Of a stretch of 64,000 nucleotides of DNA, positions 42,364-50,649 are shown piece by piece. The translations under genes and the position numbers were made by a program. The notes under the pieces were generated by a model. That model was given only the letters and a program-made list of their open reading frames with translations, had not been told where the DNA came from and made no database searches. The stretch is from Yinghuangia soli (lineage in GTDB: Bacteria; Actinomycetota; Actinomycetes; Streptomycetales; Streptomycetaceae): positions 124,001 through 188,000 of the forward strand of contig NZ_JAKFHA010000009.1 of NCBI RefSeq assembly GCF_021502675.1, given 5' to 3'. Position 1 is the stretch's first letter. The number at the start of each line of letters is the position of its first letter.

Positions 42364-43869
42364 GTGACCATGCTTCCCGCCGCGGGCCCCGACGCCGCCG
42401 AGCCGCCGGCACCCGGACACCCGCCCCTGCCCGGCATCGTGCGCATCGGCTACGGGCTGGGCTCGTTCGGCACCGGCATATTCGGGGCCGTCCCCGGCCT
42501 CCTCCTGCTCTACTACCTGACCGACGTCCTCGGCGTCGCCCCGCTCCTGGCCGGCGTCGTCGTGTTCCTGCCCAAGGCGTGGGACGTGGTGGCCAACCCG
42601 TACGCGGGCAGCCTGTCCGACCGCACCGAGCACCGCTGGGGCCCGCGCCGCCCTTGGATGCTCGGCGGCGCGCTCACCCTGCCGTTCCTGTTCGCCGCGA
42701 TGTTCGCCGGACCGCCGCTCACCGGCAACTGGGCTGCGCTGTACGTCGGCTTCATGTACCTGCTCGCGGCCACCGCGTTCGCCGCCTTCCAGGTCCCCTA
42801 CATCGCGATGCCCGCCGAGATCACCACGGACCACCACGAGCGCACCCGCATCATGGCGTGGCGCGTCGCGTTCCTGTCCTTCGCGATCCTGCTGTCCGGC
42901 GGCGTCGCGCCGCTCATCACCGGGCACTCGGGCAACGACGACCCGGGCACCATGAACGGCTACCGCATCATGGGCATCGCGCTCGGCGCCCTGCTCATGG
43001 CCGGCATGCTCGCCGCCTTCTTCACCACGGCCCGGGCCCGCGTCGTCGTCCCGGTCAGCGCGGGGGAGGGCTCGATCCTCAAGCAGCTCGCGATCGCCCG
43101 GACGAACCGTTCCTTCATGAACCTGTTCGGCATGTACGTCGTGCAGGCCATCGGCGCCGGCGCGATGCTCGCCGGCGTGCAGTACTTCTCGACCTACGTA
43201 CTCGACGACTCGTCCGCGACCACATGGCTGTTCGCCGCCCTGGTCCTGCCGTCCATCGTGGCGATGCCGCTGTGGTCGCGCGCCGCCCTGCGCTACGGCA
43301 AGCGCAACGCCGCGTTCGCCGCGTCCTGCTGCTTCCTGGCCGCCTGCCTGCTCATGACCTCCGCGGGCCAGGTGCCGGCCGGGATCGTCTACGCCATCAC
43401 CGGCATCGCGGGCGTCGGCTACGCGGGCATGCAGATGCTGCCCATGTCGATGATCGGGGACGCGGTGGCGGCCGACGCGATGACCACCGGGCAGCGCCGC
43501 GCCGGCGTGTTCACCGGTGTGTGGACGGCCGGCGAGATGCTCGGACTCGCGCTCGGCGCGGGCGTGTTCGCCGCCGTCCTGCAGGTCACTGGGTTCGTCT
43601 CGTCGGACGCCGACCACCGCGTCCCGCAACCCGACTCGGCCCTCACCGGCGTCCTGCTCGGCTTCACCCTGCTGCCCGCCGTGCTCCTCGCGGTCAGCAT
43701 GCCGTTCATCCTGCGCTACGACCTGACCGAAGAGAAGCTCGCCGAACTCCGCGACCGGTACGCCGCCGTCCCCGCCCAAGCTGCCCGCCCCGCGGACGCT
43801 CCTGAGGCACGGACCGTCCCGGACTCGCCCGCCCCCGAGGCCGGCCGACCTGAAGAGGAACCGGTGTGA
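42364..43869 (+). CDS. GPH-family sugar transporter (MelB-like MFS)
   Basis: Cation-coupled sugar symporter of about 500 residues and 12 helices. The start may be GTG 42364 or ATG 42370; neither has a clear ribosome binding site. Diagnostic for the glycoside-pentoside-hexuronide family are 'GYGLGSFGTGIFGAVPGLLLLYYLTDVLGV', 'PKAWDVVANPYAGSLSDRTEHRWGPRRPWML' (Asp in helix II) and the repeated motif in 'QMLPMSMIGDAVAADAMTTGQRRAGVFTGVWT'. A DasR-like operator upstream suggests regulation by amino-sugar metabolism, though the sugar is not known. The stop overlaps the next gene (GTGA). Confidence 0.92.
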   Translation: MTMLPAAGPDAAEPPAPGHPPLPGIVRIGYGLGSFGTGIFGAVPGLLLLYYLTDVLGVAPLLAGVVVFLPKAWDVVANPYAGSLSDRTEHRWGPRRPWMLGGALTLPFLFAAMFAGPPLTGNWAALYVGFMYLLAATAFAAFQVPYIAMPAEITTDHHERTRIMAWRVAFLSFAILLSGGVAPLITGHSGNDDPGTMNGYRIMGIALGALLMAGMLAAFFTTARARVVVPVSAGEGSILKQLAIARTNRSFMNLFGMYVVQAIGAGAMLAGVQYFSTYVLDDSSATTWLFAALVLPSIVAMPLWSRAALRYGKRNAAFAASCCFLAACLLMTSAGQVPAGIVYAITGIAGVGYAGMQMLPMSMIGDAVAADAMTTGQRRAGVFTGVWTAGEMLGLALGAGVFAAVLQVTGFVSSDADHRVPQPDSALTGVLLGFTLLPAVLLAVSMPFILRYDLTEEKLAELRDRYAAVPAQAARPADAPEARTVPDSPAPEAGRPEEEPV

Positions 43870-45353
43870 CCGAACGCGACATCTCCCGCGACATTTCGCG
43901 CGATGCCTCCCGTGACATCCTGGCCGAGCTCGCCGCACTCCGCGCCGCCGACCTGCCGGTGCACGGCGGCCGCACGCTCGCCTACGTCTACGATCCCGGG
44001 CTCGGCCCCGACACCGCCGACCTCGCGCACGCCGCCTACGCGGCGATGGCCGACGTCAACGGGCTGGACATGACCGCCTTCCCCAGCGTCGCGGCGTTGG
44101 AGAACGACGTGGTCGCGGCGGCCGCGGCACTGCTCGGCGGCGGGCCCGACACCGCCGGCACGGTCACCAGCGGCGGCACCGAGAGCGTGCTGCTCGCGGT
44201 GCTCACCGCCCGCGAACACGCCCGCGCCACACGCGGCGTGACCGCACCGAAGATGATCCTGCCGGTCACCGCGCACGCCGCCTTCCACAAGGCCGCGCAC
44301 CTCTTCGGTATCGAGACCGTACCTCTCCCGGTCGACCCGGAGACCTTCACACCGGACCCCGCCGCGGTCGCCGCCGCACTCGACGACCGCACCGCCCTCG
44401 TCGTCGTCTCCGCACCCTCTTATGCGCACGGCGTGGTCGACCCGGTCCCCGAGATCGCCGCACTCGCCGCCGCCCGCGGAGTCCTGTGCCACGTCGACGC
44501 GTGCATCGGCGGATGGCTCCTCCCGTACGCCCGGCGCCTGCCGGACGCCCCGGCCATGCCCGCCTTCGACCTCGCGGTGCCGGGTGTCACCTCGCTCTCC
44601 GTCGACCTGCACAAGTACGCCTACACCCCCAAGGGCGCCTCGGTCGTGCTCTTCCGGGACGCCGAACTGCGCCGCCACGGCTACTTCGCGTGCGCCGCCT
44701 GGCCCGGCTATCCGGTCGTCAACACCACGCTGCAGGGCACCAAATCCGCCGGTCCGCTCGCCGCCGCCTGGGCCGTGCTCCGGCACATCGGCGACGCGGG
44801 CTACCTCGACCTCGCGGCCCGCACCGTGCGCACCGCCCGCGCGCTGCGCACCGGAATCGCCGCGATCCCCGGCCTGCGGGTGCTCGGCGACCCGCCCGGA
44901 TCACTGCTCTCGGTGGCGAGCAGCGATCCCGCGCTGGACGTCTTCGTGGTCGCCGACTGCCTGCGCGCGCACGGCTGGTACGTCCAGCCGCAGCCCGGCC
45001 ACGGCGGCCTCCCGCGCACCGTGCACCTGACCGTCACCGCGGCCGCCGACGGCAAGGCCCCCGAACTCCTCGCCGCGCTCGCCGACGCGGCCGACGAAGC
45101 CCGCAAGCTGGGCCCCGCGGTCGCCGACCCCGGACTCGTCGAAGCGGCCGCCCTCATCGACCCCGCCACCCTCACCCCCGAGGACAGCGCCGCCCTCCTG
45201 CAACTCGCCGGACTGGGCGACGGGGGAGCACTGCCGGACCGGATGGCACCGGTCCTCGCGCTCCTCGAACAACTCCCCACCGCCCTCGCCGAACGCCTGC
45301 TCCCGGACGTCATCGGCGGCCTCTTCCACGGCAGGCCTGCGAACCTGGCCTAG
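43866..45353 (+). CDS. PLP-dependent decarboxylase/lyase (group II, sphingosine-phosphate-lyase-like)
   Basis: 495 residues, GTG start overlapping the transporter's stop. Fold-type I PLP enzyme: 'GTVTSGGTESVLLAVLTAREHAR' (phosphate binding), 'LCHVDACIGGWLLPYARRL' (Asp contacting PLP nitrogen) and the Schiff-base Lys in 'LSVDLHKYAYTPKGASVVLFRD'. The closest named relatives by pattern are sphingosine-1-phosphate lyases and glutamate/tyrosine decarboxylase-like proteins. The extreme N-terminus has a small repeat (RDISRDISRDASRDI). Translational coupling with a sugar transporter suggests a shared catabolic role, unproven. A terminator follows. Confidence 0.9.
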   Translation: MTERDISRDISRDASRDILAELAALRAADLPVHGGRTLAYVYDPGLGPDTADLAHAAYAAMADVNGLDMTAFPSVAALENDVVAAAAALLGGGPDTAGTVTSGGTESVLLAVLTAREHARATRGVTAPKMILPVTAHAAFHKAAHLFGIETVPLPVDPETFTPDPAAVAAALDDRTALVVVSAPSYAHGVVDPVPEIAALAAARGVLCHVDACIGGWLLPYARRLPDAPAMPAFDLAVPGVTSLSVDLHKYAYTPKGASVVLFRDAELRRHGYFACAAWPGYPVVNTTLQGTKSAGPLAAAWAVLRHIGDAGYLDLAARTVRTARALRTGIAAIPGLRVLGDPPGSLLSVASSDPALDVFVVADCLRAHGWYVQPQPGHGGLPRTVHLTVTAAADGKAPELLAALADAADEARKLGPAVADPGLVEAAALIDPATLTPEDSAALLQLAGLGDGGALPDRMAPVLALLEQLPTALAERLLPDVIGGLFHGRPANLA

Positions 45354-45367
45354 GACGCGAAGCCCCG

Positions 45368-45397
45368 CCGCAGCCGGGTGCATCCGCCCGGCTGCGG
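45368..45397 (+). terminator. Hairpin terminator after the PLP enzyme gene
   Basis: CCGCAGCCGGG (45368-45378) pairs perfectly with CCCGGCTGCGG (45387-45397), loop of 8 nt, 14 bp after the stop. Confidence 0.8.
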
Positions 45398-45460
45398 GCG
45401 CGTCCGGGGAGCGGGCGACGGCGTCCGGCGTCGTGCCCACTGCCTTGCCGGACCGGGACC

Positions 45461-45520
45461 CGGACTCGGACCCGGACCCGGACTCGGACTCGGACTCGGA
45501 CTCGGACCCAGACCCAGACC
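45461..45520. repeat. Hexanucleotide tandem repeat upstream of the RNA ligase gene
   Basis: Ten head-to-tail units of CGGACT or CGGACC (the last two CAGACC) fill 45461-45520, ending 60 bp before the RNA ligase start. Frames across it would encode Asp/Ser/Pro-rich peptides, but no start context supports translation. Copy-number change could alter promoter spacing; this is untested. Confidence 0.85.
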
Positions 45521-45580
45521 TGGGCCCGGCCGTGCCAAATGCCTTTGCCACCGGCCCGGATCGCCCGCCACGCTCGTTCC

Positions 45581-46696
45581 ATGAGCGACGCCGAGCCCGG
45601 GCGGCCCGAGCTGCGGGCGTACCCCAAGATCCCCGCGCGGGGCGGCACAGGCGTGTCCGGCGTGCGCGAGTGGACCGCGACCGAGAAAGTGCACGGCGCG
45701 CACTTCGCCGTCGTGGTCGACGAAGCAGGTCCGCGGCCCGCCAAGCGCCGCGAACTCCTCGGTGACGGCACCCTCGACGAGTTCTTCGGCGCGAGCCGCA
45801 TCTGGCCCGCGCTGGCGGTGGCCGCGGACCGCTGCGCTGCCGCCCTGCGCGCCGCGCATCCGGCGTGCGGCAGCACCGCGACGGTCACCCTCTACGGCGA
45901 ACTCGCAGGCGGCCGCTACCCGCACCCGGACATCCCCGCGGAGCCGGGCGTCGACCCCGTGCAGACCGGAGTCTGGTACGCGCCGGGACTGCACTGGCTC
46001 CTGTTCGACGCCACCCTCGGCACCGCCGACGGCCGTCTATGGGCCGCCGACCGGACGCTCCGCGCGGCCGCTGCCTCCGCCGGCCTGGCCTGCGTGCCGC
46101 TGCTGGCCCGCGGCCCGCTTGTCCGGCTGGACGGCGTGCCGCGGGTGTTCGCGACCCGGGTCCCGGCGTTGCTGGGCCTCCCCGAACTCCCGGACAACCT
46201 CGCCGAGGGCTACGTGCTCAAGCCGGCCGACACGTGGCACGAGACTGCCGGGCCTGCCGGAAGCCCGGAGCCTGCCCGGTCCCCAGGGCGCCGGGACCCT
46301 GCTGCACCTGCCGCCCGCCCGCTTGCCAAGATCAAGCACCCCGCCTTCGCCGAAGACCACCGCTATGCCGGGGCGTTGCCGTACCTCCCGCCCACGCAGG
46401 GCGCCGCGGGCGTCCCGGGCTGGCTCGTCCTGCAGGCCGCCGCGCTGCTGACCCCGGCCCGCGCCGCCGCCGCGGTGAGCAAGACCGGACCGCGCACGCC
46501 GCTCGACGCGGTCGCCGCCGAGATCGCCCGCGACGCGGCCGACGACACCGCGGAAGCAGTGGGCGGCCTCGACCCCGCGCAACTGCGCGCCCTGGCCGAC
46601 GCACTGCGCCCCGGAGCCGAGGCCCTGGCCCGCTTCGACGCCGCCGACCGCACGACCGGCCGCACCACCGACCGCACCACCGACCTCACGACCTGA
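45581..46696 (+). CDS. Rnl2-family RNA ligase
   Basis: Nucleotidyltransferase that seals nicked RNA through a lysyl-AMP intermediate; 371 residues, ATG 45581. Motif I is 'EWTATEKVHGAHFAVVV', with Lys36 as the adenylated residue (KxHG as in T4 Rnl2, where it reads EKVHGANF). 'KRRELLG' follows at the Rnl2 motif Ia position. Motif III is 'VTLYGELAGGRYPHPD', IIIa 'VQTGVWYAPGLHWLLFDA', IV 'EGYVLKPAD' and V 'LAKIKHPAF'. An Ala-rich C-terminal helical domain ends in a Thr/Arg/Asp repeat tail (RTTGRTTDRTTDLTT). All nucleotidyl-transfer motifs are intact. No kinase/phosphatase or RtcB partner is adjacent; DUF202 membrane genes follow. The physiological RNA target is unknown. Confidence 0.92.
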   Translation: MSDAEPGRPELRAYPKIPARGGTGVSGVREWTATEKVHGAHFAVVVDEAGPRPAKRRELLGDGTLDEFFGASRIWPALAVAADRCAAALRAAHPACGSTATVTLYGELAGGRYPHPDIPAEPGVDPVQTGVWYAPGLHWLLFDATLGTADGRLWAADRTLRAAAASAGLACVPLLARGPLVRLDGVPRVFATRVPALLGLPELPDNLAEGYVLKPADTWHETAGPAGSPEPARSPGRRDPAAPAARPLAKIKHPAFAEDHRYAGALPYLPPTQGAAGVPGWLVLQAAALLTPARAAAAVSKTGPRTPLDAVAAEIARDAADDTAEAVGGLDPAQLRALADALRPGAEALARFDAADRTTGRTTDRTTDLTT

Positions 46697-46771
46697 CACA
46701 CCGCGGTACCGGCCCGGGCACGGCGTACGAGCGACCCCGAACAGCGGCCCGGAGCCTGACCCGGCACAATC

Positions 46772-47146
46772 GTGACCATGGCCAAAGATCGGCGCCGCCC
46801 CCGGCTCCAGGAGATCGGGGACGAGCCCGACTACCGGTTCACGCTCGCCAACGAGCGCACGTTCCTCGCCTGGATCCGCACCGCGCTGTCCCTGCTCGCG
46901 GGCGGCGTCGCGGTGGTGCAGTTCCTGCCGGACCTCGGCCCGCGCCCCCAGCGCCTGCTGCTCGGCTTCATCCTGGTCGCGATCGCCTTGGCCCTGGCCG
47001 CCTCGGCGTACCGCCGCTGGTTCCGCGTCGAACGCGCGATGCGCCTCAGCCAGGCGCTGCCCGCCTCGCTCATGCCCCTCATGCTGTCGCTCGGCGTGGC
47101 CGTGGTGATCGGGGTCAGCGTCGTCCTGATGCTGAGCGACGTATGA
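46772..47146 (+). CDS. DUF202 membrane protein (YidH-like)
   Basis: About 123-124 residues; start at GTG 46772 or ATG 46778. 'DYRFTLANERTFLAWIRTALSLLAGGVAVVQFLP' is the DUF202 signature, followed by two more helices (LLLGFILVAIALALAASAYRRW and 'SLMPLMLSLGVAVVIGVSVVLML'). Function unknown. Paired with a second DUF202 gene by an ATGA overlap, a common arrangement. Confidence 0.92.
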   Translation: MTMAKDRRRPRLQEIGDEPDYRFTLANERTFLAWIRTALSLLAGGVAVVQFLPDLGPRPQRLLLGFILVAIALALAASAYRRWFRVERAMRLSQALPASLMPLMLSLGVAVVIGVSVVLMLSDV

Positions 47147-47484
47147 CCTCCGCCGCCCGCGCCGACGGCCCGGTCGACCCCGGCCTCCAGCCCGAGCGCA
47201 CGCGCCTGGCCTGGTCCCGCACCTCACTTGCGTTCCTGGCCAACGGCGGCCTCATGCTGCACGCCGGGCACGACCTCGACAGCTGGGGCTGGATGGTCCC
47301 GGGCGGCGTCGTCATCGCCACCTCGGTGGCGGTCTACGCGACCGGCACCTACCGGCACCGCCGCGTGGACACCGCGGTCCGCAGCGGCGCCCCGGTCGCC
47401 GGCGCCGTCCCGATCGCCCTCACCGCGGCCGCCGCGGTGATCGTCGCGCTGACCGCGGTCGTCGTCCTCGCCTCCGGCGGCTGA
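47143..47484 (+). CDS. DUF202 membrane protein, second copy
   Basis: 113 residues, three helices. 'GLQPERTRLAWSRTSLAFLANGGLML' is the shorter DUF202 variant with the conserved Glu-Arg-Thr and Arg-Thr pairs. ATG overlaps the previous stop, so both proteins are made together and may form a hetero-oligomer in the membrane. No enzymatic motif. Confidence 0.92.
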   Translation: MTSAARADGPVDPGLQPERTRLAWSRTSLAFLANGGLMLHAGHDLDSWGWMVPGGVVIATSVAVYATGTYRHRRVDTAVRSGAPVAGAVPIALTAAAAVIVALTAVVVLASGG

Positions 47485-47529
47485 CGCAGCGTCACCCGCG
47501 CCGGCGTCAGCAGCGGCGCCGGACCGGGT

Positions 47530-48069
47530 CTACGCGTACCACCACCAGGCCTGCCGCAGGCCTTCCGGGATCTGGCCGCCGTCGCGCAGGGTGCGCAGGC
47601 CCTTGCGCAGGCCCGCGGTCAGTTCCTCCAGGCCGTCGTCGCCGACCGCGCCGGACCAGGCACCCTGGATGTCGGCCAGTTCGGCCCAGATGATCTGCAC
47701 GCAGTCGCGGCCGCGCACGGTCAGTGTGATGCGTCGCGCGCGGCGGTCCTCGGGGTCGGGCTGCCGCTCCACGTAGCCCTGCCGGGCCAGATGCGTGACG
47801 ACTTCGCCCGCGGACTGCTTGGTCATGCCCAGCCGGCGGCCGAGCTCGGTGGCGGTGGTGCCGTGCTCGCCGACCAGCGTCAGCGCGAAGCCGTGCGTCG
47901 GCCGGACGTCGTCGAACCCGGCGGCGGTCATGCGGTCCGTGAAGACCTGGCTGATGCCGCGTACCGCGCCGACGAGCAGCGTCACGAGTTCCGACCCGGG
48001 ATGGGCCCCGGCAAGCGCGTCCTTTTGCACCCGGTCAGAGTACCTGTCTATCTGCTGCGGGGGAGGCAT
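47530..48069 (-). CDS. MarR-family transcriptional regulator
   Basis: 179 residues from ATG 48069; starts upstream would lie within the terminator of the neighbouring exporter gene, and a GTG at about codon 15 is also possible. Winged-helix: 'ATELGRRLGMTKQSAGEVVTHLARQGYVERQPDPEDRRARRITLTVRG', with the DxRxxR wing motif intact. Leading helices carry 'GSELVTLLVGAVRGISQVFTDRM'. Ligand and targets are unknown; it may act on the exporter gene upstream or only on itself. Confidence 0.9.
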   Translation of the reverse strand: MPPPQQIDRYSDRVQKDALAGAHPGSELVTLLVGAVRGISQVFTDRMTAAGFDDVRPTHGFALTLVGEHGTTATELGRRLGMTKQSAGEVVTHLARQGYVERQPDPEDRRARRITLTVRGRDCVQIIWAELADIQGAWSGAVGDDGLEELTAGLRKGLRTLRDGGQIPEGLRQAWWWYA

Positions 48070-48088
48070 CGGGGGCGCCCGGAAACGG

Positions 48089-48122
48089 CGGATGGCCGGC
48101 TGCTTCACCAGCCGGCCATCCG
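48089..48122 (-). terminator. Hairpin terminator after the DHA2 exporter gene
   Basis: A perfect 14-bp stem (48089-48102 and 48109-48122) with loop CTTCAC lies 18 bp beyond the exporter's stop, separating it from the MarR gene on the same strand. Confidence 0.85.
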
Positions 48123-48139
48123 TGTCCCCCGTATCCGGA

Positions 48140-49756
48140 TCAGACGTGTACGGGCGCCGGGCCCTCCCGGCGTTCGCCTGTCCGGACGAGAAGGGCCAGC
48201 GAGATCGCGCAGGTGAAGGCGATCGCGCCGATCAGGAAAGCGAGGTGCATGCCGTCCAGGAAGGACGCGTGCGCGGCGTCCGCGATGGTGGCGGCGACGT
48301 CCGGCGGGGTGCCCGGGGCGACCGGGGCGAAGCCCTGGCTCACCGGGTCCTTCATGGCGTCCACCTGCTCGGGGGAGAGGGAGCCGAGTCCCGCGTCCGC
48401 CCAGTGGCCGGGCAGCGAGGACGACACCTTGGCGGCCATCACCGCGCCCAGCACCGCGGTGCCCAGCGCGCCGCCGACCTGCATCGCGGCCTGCTGGATG
48501 CCGGAGGCCACGCCGGCGAGTTCGACCGGCGCGTTGCCGACGATGACGTCGGTCGCGGCGATCATGATCGGGCTGATGCCGAAGCCGAGCAGCGCGAAGC
48601 ACGGGCCGGTGGTGGCGATCGAGGCGTCCGCGTCGAGCTGCGTCATCCAGAACATCGCCCCGGACGAGATGAGCAGGCCCGCGATCATCGGGATGCGGGG
48701 GCCGAAGCGGCCGATCAGCGCACCGGAGACGGCCGAGCCCACGACCATCATCACGGTCAGCGGCAGCATCCGGACGCCCGCCTCGACGGGGGAGAGGCCG
48801 CCGACGCCGATCAGGTAGAAGGTGAGGAAGAACAGCGCGCCGAACATGCCGAACGCCATGAAGACCATGAGCACGACACCGGACGAGAAGGACCGGTTGC
48901 GGAACAGCCGCAGCGGCATGAGGGGTTCCGCGGCGCGGGCCTGCCAGCCGATGAACGCCGCCAGCAGCACCGCGAAGGCGCCCAGGAAGCCGAGCGTGTA
49001 GGCACTGCCCCAACCGTGCTCGGCGGTCTTGATGACCGCCCACACCAGGCAGAACATCGCGGCGGAGAGCAGCGCGACGCCCAGGTAGTCGACGCGTCCC
49101 CCGGTCTTGGGCGCGCGGGTGCCGGGGAGGACCGCGAAGCCGACCGCGATGGCCACCGCGCCGAGCGGCACGTTGACGAAGAAGACCGACTCCCAGCCGA
49201 TGTGCTGGACCAGCAGGCCGCCGACGATCGGGCCCGCGGCGGACGCCGAGGAGATCGCCGCGCCCCAGATGCCGATGGCCATGTTGAGCTTCTCCGGCGG
49301 GAAGCTGTTGCGCAGCAGGCCGAGTGCGGTGGGCTGCAGCATGGCGCCGAACAGGCCCTGCAGGACCCGGAGGCCGATCAGTGCGGTGATGTTGCCGGCC
49401 AGGCCGATGGCGACCGAGGTGAGCACGAAGCCGACGGCGCCGGCCAGGAAGACGTTGCGGTGGCCGTACCGGTCGCCGAGCTTGCCGGCCGGGATCAGGA
49501 AGACCGCGAGGGCCAGCAGGTAGCCGTTGGTGACCCACTGCAGGTTGCCGAGCGAAGCGCCCAGGTCGGTGGCGATCTCCGGGTTGGCGATGGCCACCAC
49601 GGTGCCGTCGAGGGACACCATCATCACGCCGAGCGCGACGGCGAGCAGGGTGAGCCACGGGTTGCCGCGCAGCCCGCGGCCCGTGCCGGACTTCTCGGTG
49701 TCGGGAGTGCGGGGCGGTCTGGCGGCCCCGGGCTCCAAGGCAGTGGTGTGCGACAT
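48140..49756 (-). CDS. DHA2-family MFS multidrug exporter
   Basis: Proton-coupled drug exporter of 538 residues with 14 predicted helices. ATG at 49756 behind GGGGGA; longer frames are not conserved. DHA2 motifs: 'LGVMMVSLDGTVVAIANPEIATDLG' (motif D1), 'AGKLGDRYGHRNVFLAGAVGFVLTS' (motif A) and 'RVLQGLFGAMLQPTALGLLRN' (motif B), plus motif C-like 'GPIVGGLLVQHIGWESVFFVNVPLG'. It is divergent from a TetR gene with a palindromic operator between them, a standard drug-inducible pair. Substrates unknown. Confidence 0.94.
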   Translation of the reverse strand: MSHTTALEPGAARPPRTPDTEKSGTGRGLRGNPWLTLLAVALGVMMVSLDGTVVAIANPEIATDLGASLGNLQWVTNGYLLALAVFLIPAGKLGDRYGHRNVFLAGAVGFVLTSVAIGLAGNITALIGLRVLQGLFGAMLQPTALGLLRNSFPPEKLNMAIGIWGAAISSASAAGPIVGGLLVQHIGWESVFFVNVPLGAVAIAVGFAVLPGTRAPKTGGRVDYLGVALLSAAMFCLVWAVIKTAEHGWGSAYTLGFLGAFAVLLAAFIGWQARAAEPLMPLRLFRNRSFSSGVVLMVFMAFGMFGALFFLTFYLIGVGGLSPVEAGVRMLPLTVMMVVGSAVSGALIGRFGPRIPMIAGLLISSGAMFWMTQLDADASIATTGPCFALLGFGISPIMIAATDVIVGNAPVELAGVASGIQQAAMQVGGALGTAVLGAVMAAKVSSSLPGHWADAGLGSLSPEQVDAMKDPVSQGFAPVAPGTPPDVAATIADAAHASFLDGMHLAFLIGAIAFTCAISLALLVRTGERREGPAPVHV

Positions 49757-49808
49757 GGGTCGGTCCCCCAAGGCGGATGCAACGGCTGGCAGTCTGATCG
49801 GTGAAACA

Positions 49809-49829
49809 ATATGGCACGCTGTGCCATAT
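49809..49829. promoter_or_regulatory. Operator palindrome between DHA2 exporter and TetR genes
   Basis: ATATGGCAC-GCT-GTGCCATAT is a perfect inverted repeat (9-bp arms) 53 bp upstream of the exporter start and 80 bp upstream of the TetR start. A partial copy (AATGGCATA) lies near 49868. It is probably the binding site of the adjacent TetR protein. Confidence 0.75.
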
Positions 49830-49908
49830 GACAATGTGAGCCATGTTGCATCCGGTGACACGTGACCAATGGCATACTCGCCGCAACATTCGGAAAGGGG
49901 GCCTGGTC

Positions 49909-50595
49909 ATGGAGAACGGCGCACCGAGAACCACCCCGGGCAGCGGCACGGGCCTGCGGGAGCGCAAGAAGGAGCGCACCCGCGAGGCGCTCATCGACGC
50001 CGCGCTCGAACTCTTCTGGCGCAAGGGGTACGACGCCACCACGATCGACGAGATCGTCGCCGCGGTGGACGTGTCCCGGCGCACCTTCTTCCGCTACTTC
50101 CCCGGCAAGGAGGAAGTCGCCCTTTCCCGCGCCAACGAGGCCGAGCGCGCGCTGGTCGGCGCGGTCGCGGACCGGCCCGCCGGCGAACCGCCCGTGGTCG
50201 CCCTGCGCCGCGCGACCGCGTCGGTCATGGCGGCGATCACCGCCGACCCCGAACTGGGCTCGTCCGAGGCGTACGTGCGCACCCGCCGGCTGATCGAGGC
50301 CAACCCCACGCTGATGGCCGCGAGCCTGCGGCACGCGCTGGAGACCGAGCGGCTCATGGCCGCCGAGATCGCCCGCCGCGAAGGCGTCGACCCGGCCCGC
50401 GACCTGCGCCCGGCGCTCACCGTCACCTGCTTCAACGCGGTCGTGCGGGTCGCGATGGAAGTGTGGACCGACGACGGTGCGGTCGACGCGCAGGGCCTCG
50501 AATCGCTGATCGACGAGGCCTGGGCCACGATGGGCGGCCTGGTCGACCAGGGCTGGCTGTCCGGCGGCTGGGAGCCGGACGCGCCGCACGGCTGA
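49909..50595 (+). CDS. TetR-family regulator of the DHA2 exporter
   Basis: 228 residues; ATG 49909 with GGAAAGGGGG upstream. HTH: 'RTREALIDAALELFWRKGYDATTIDEIVAAVDVSRRTFFRYFPGKEEVALS', typical TetR. The C-terminal domain carries the ligand pocket and dimer helices (LTVTCFNAVVRVAMEVW). It is transcribed away from the exporter gene, with a perfect palindrome in between; repression of the exporter and of itself is inferred. Confidence 0.94.
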   Translation: MENGAPRTTPGSGTGLRERKKERTREALIDAALELFWRKGYDATTIDEIVAAVDVSRRTFFRYFPGKEEVALSRANEAERALVGAVADRPAGEPPVVALRRATASVMAAITADPELGSSEAYVRTRRLIEANPTLMAASLRHALETERLMAAEIARREGVDPARDLRPALTVTCFNAVVRVAMEVWTDDGAVDAQGLESLIDEAWATMGGLVDQGWLSGGWEPDAPHG

Positions 50596-50649
50596 GTCCG
50601 GCGCGGGACGAAGGGCTGGAGGCGGGCGGGCTGCGTGCCGCCTCCCCGC

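Noticed and set aside
42364-47484. Biosynthetic gene cluster around the PLP decarboxylase and transporter
   Set aside because: No synthase, tailoring enzyme or cluster regulator; the genes read better as separate small modules.
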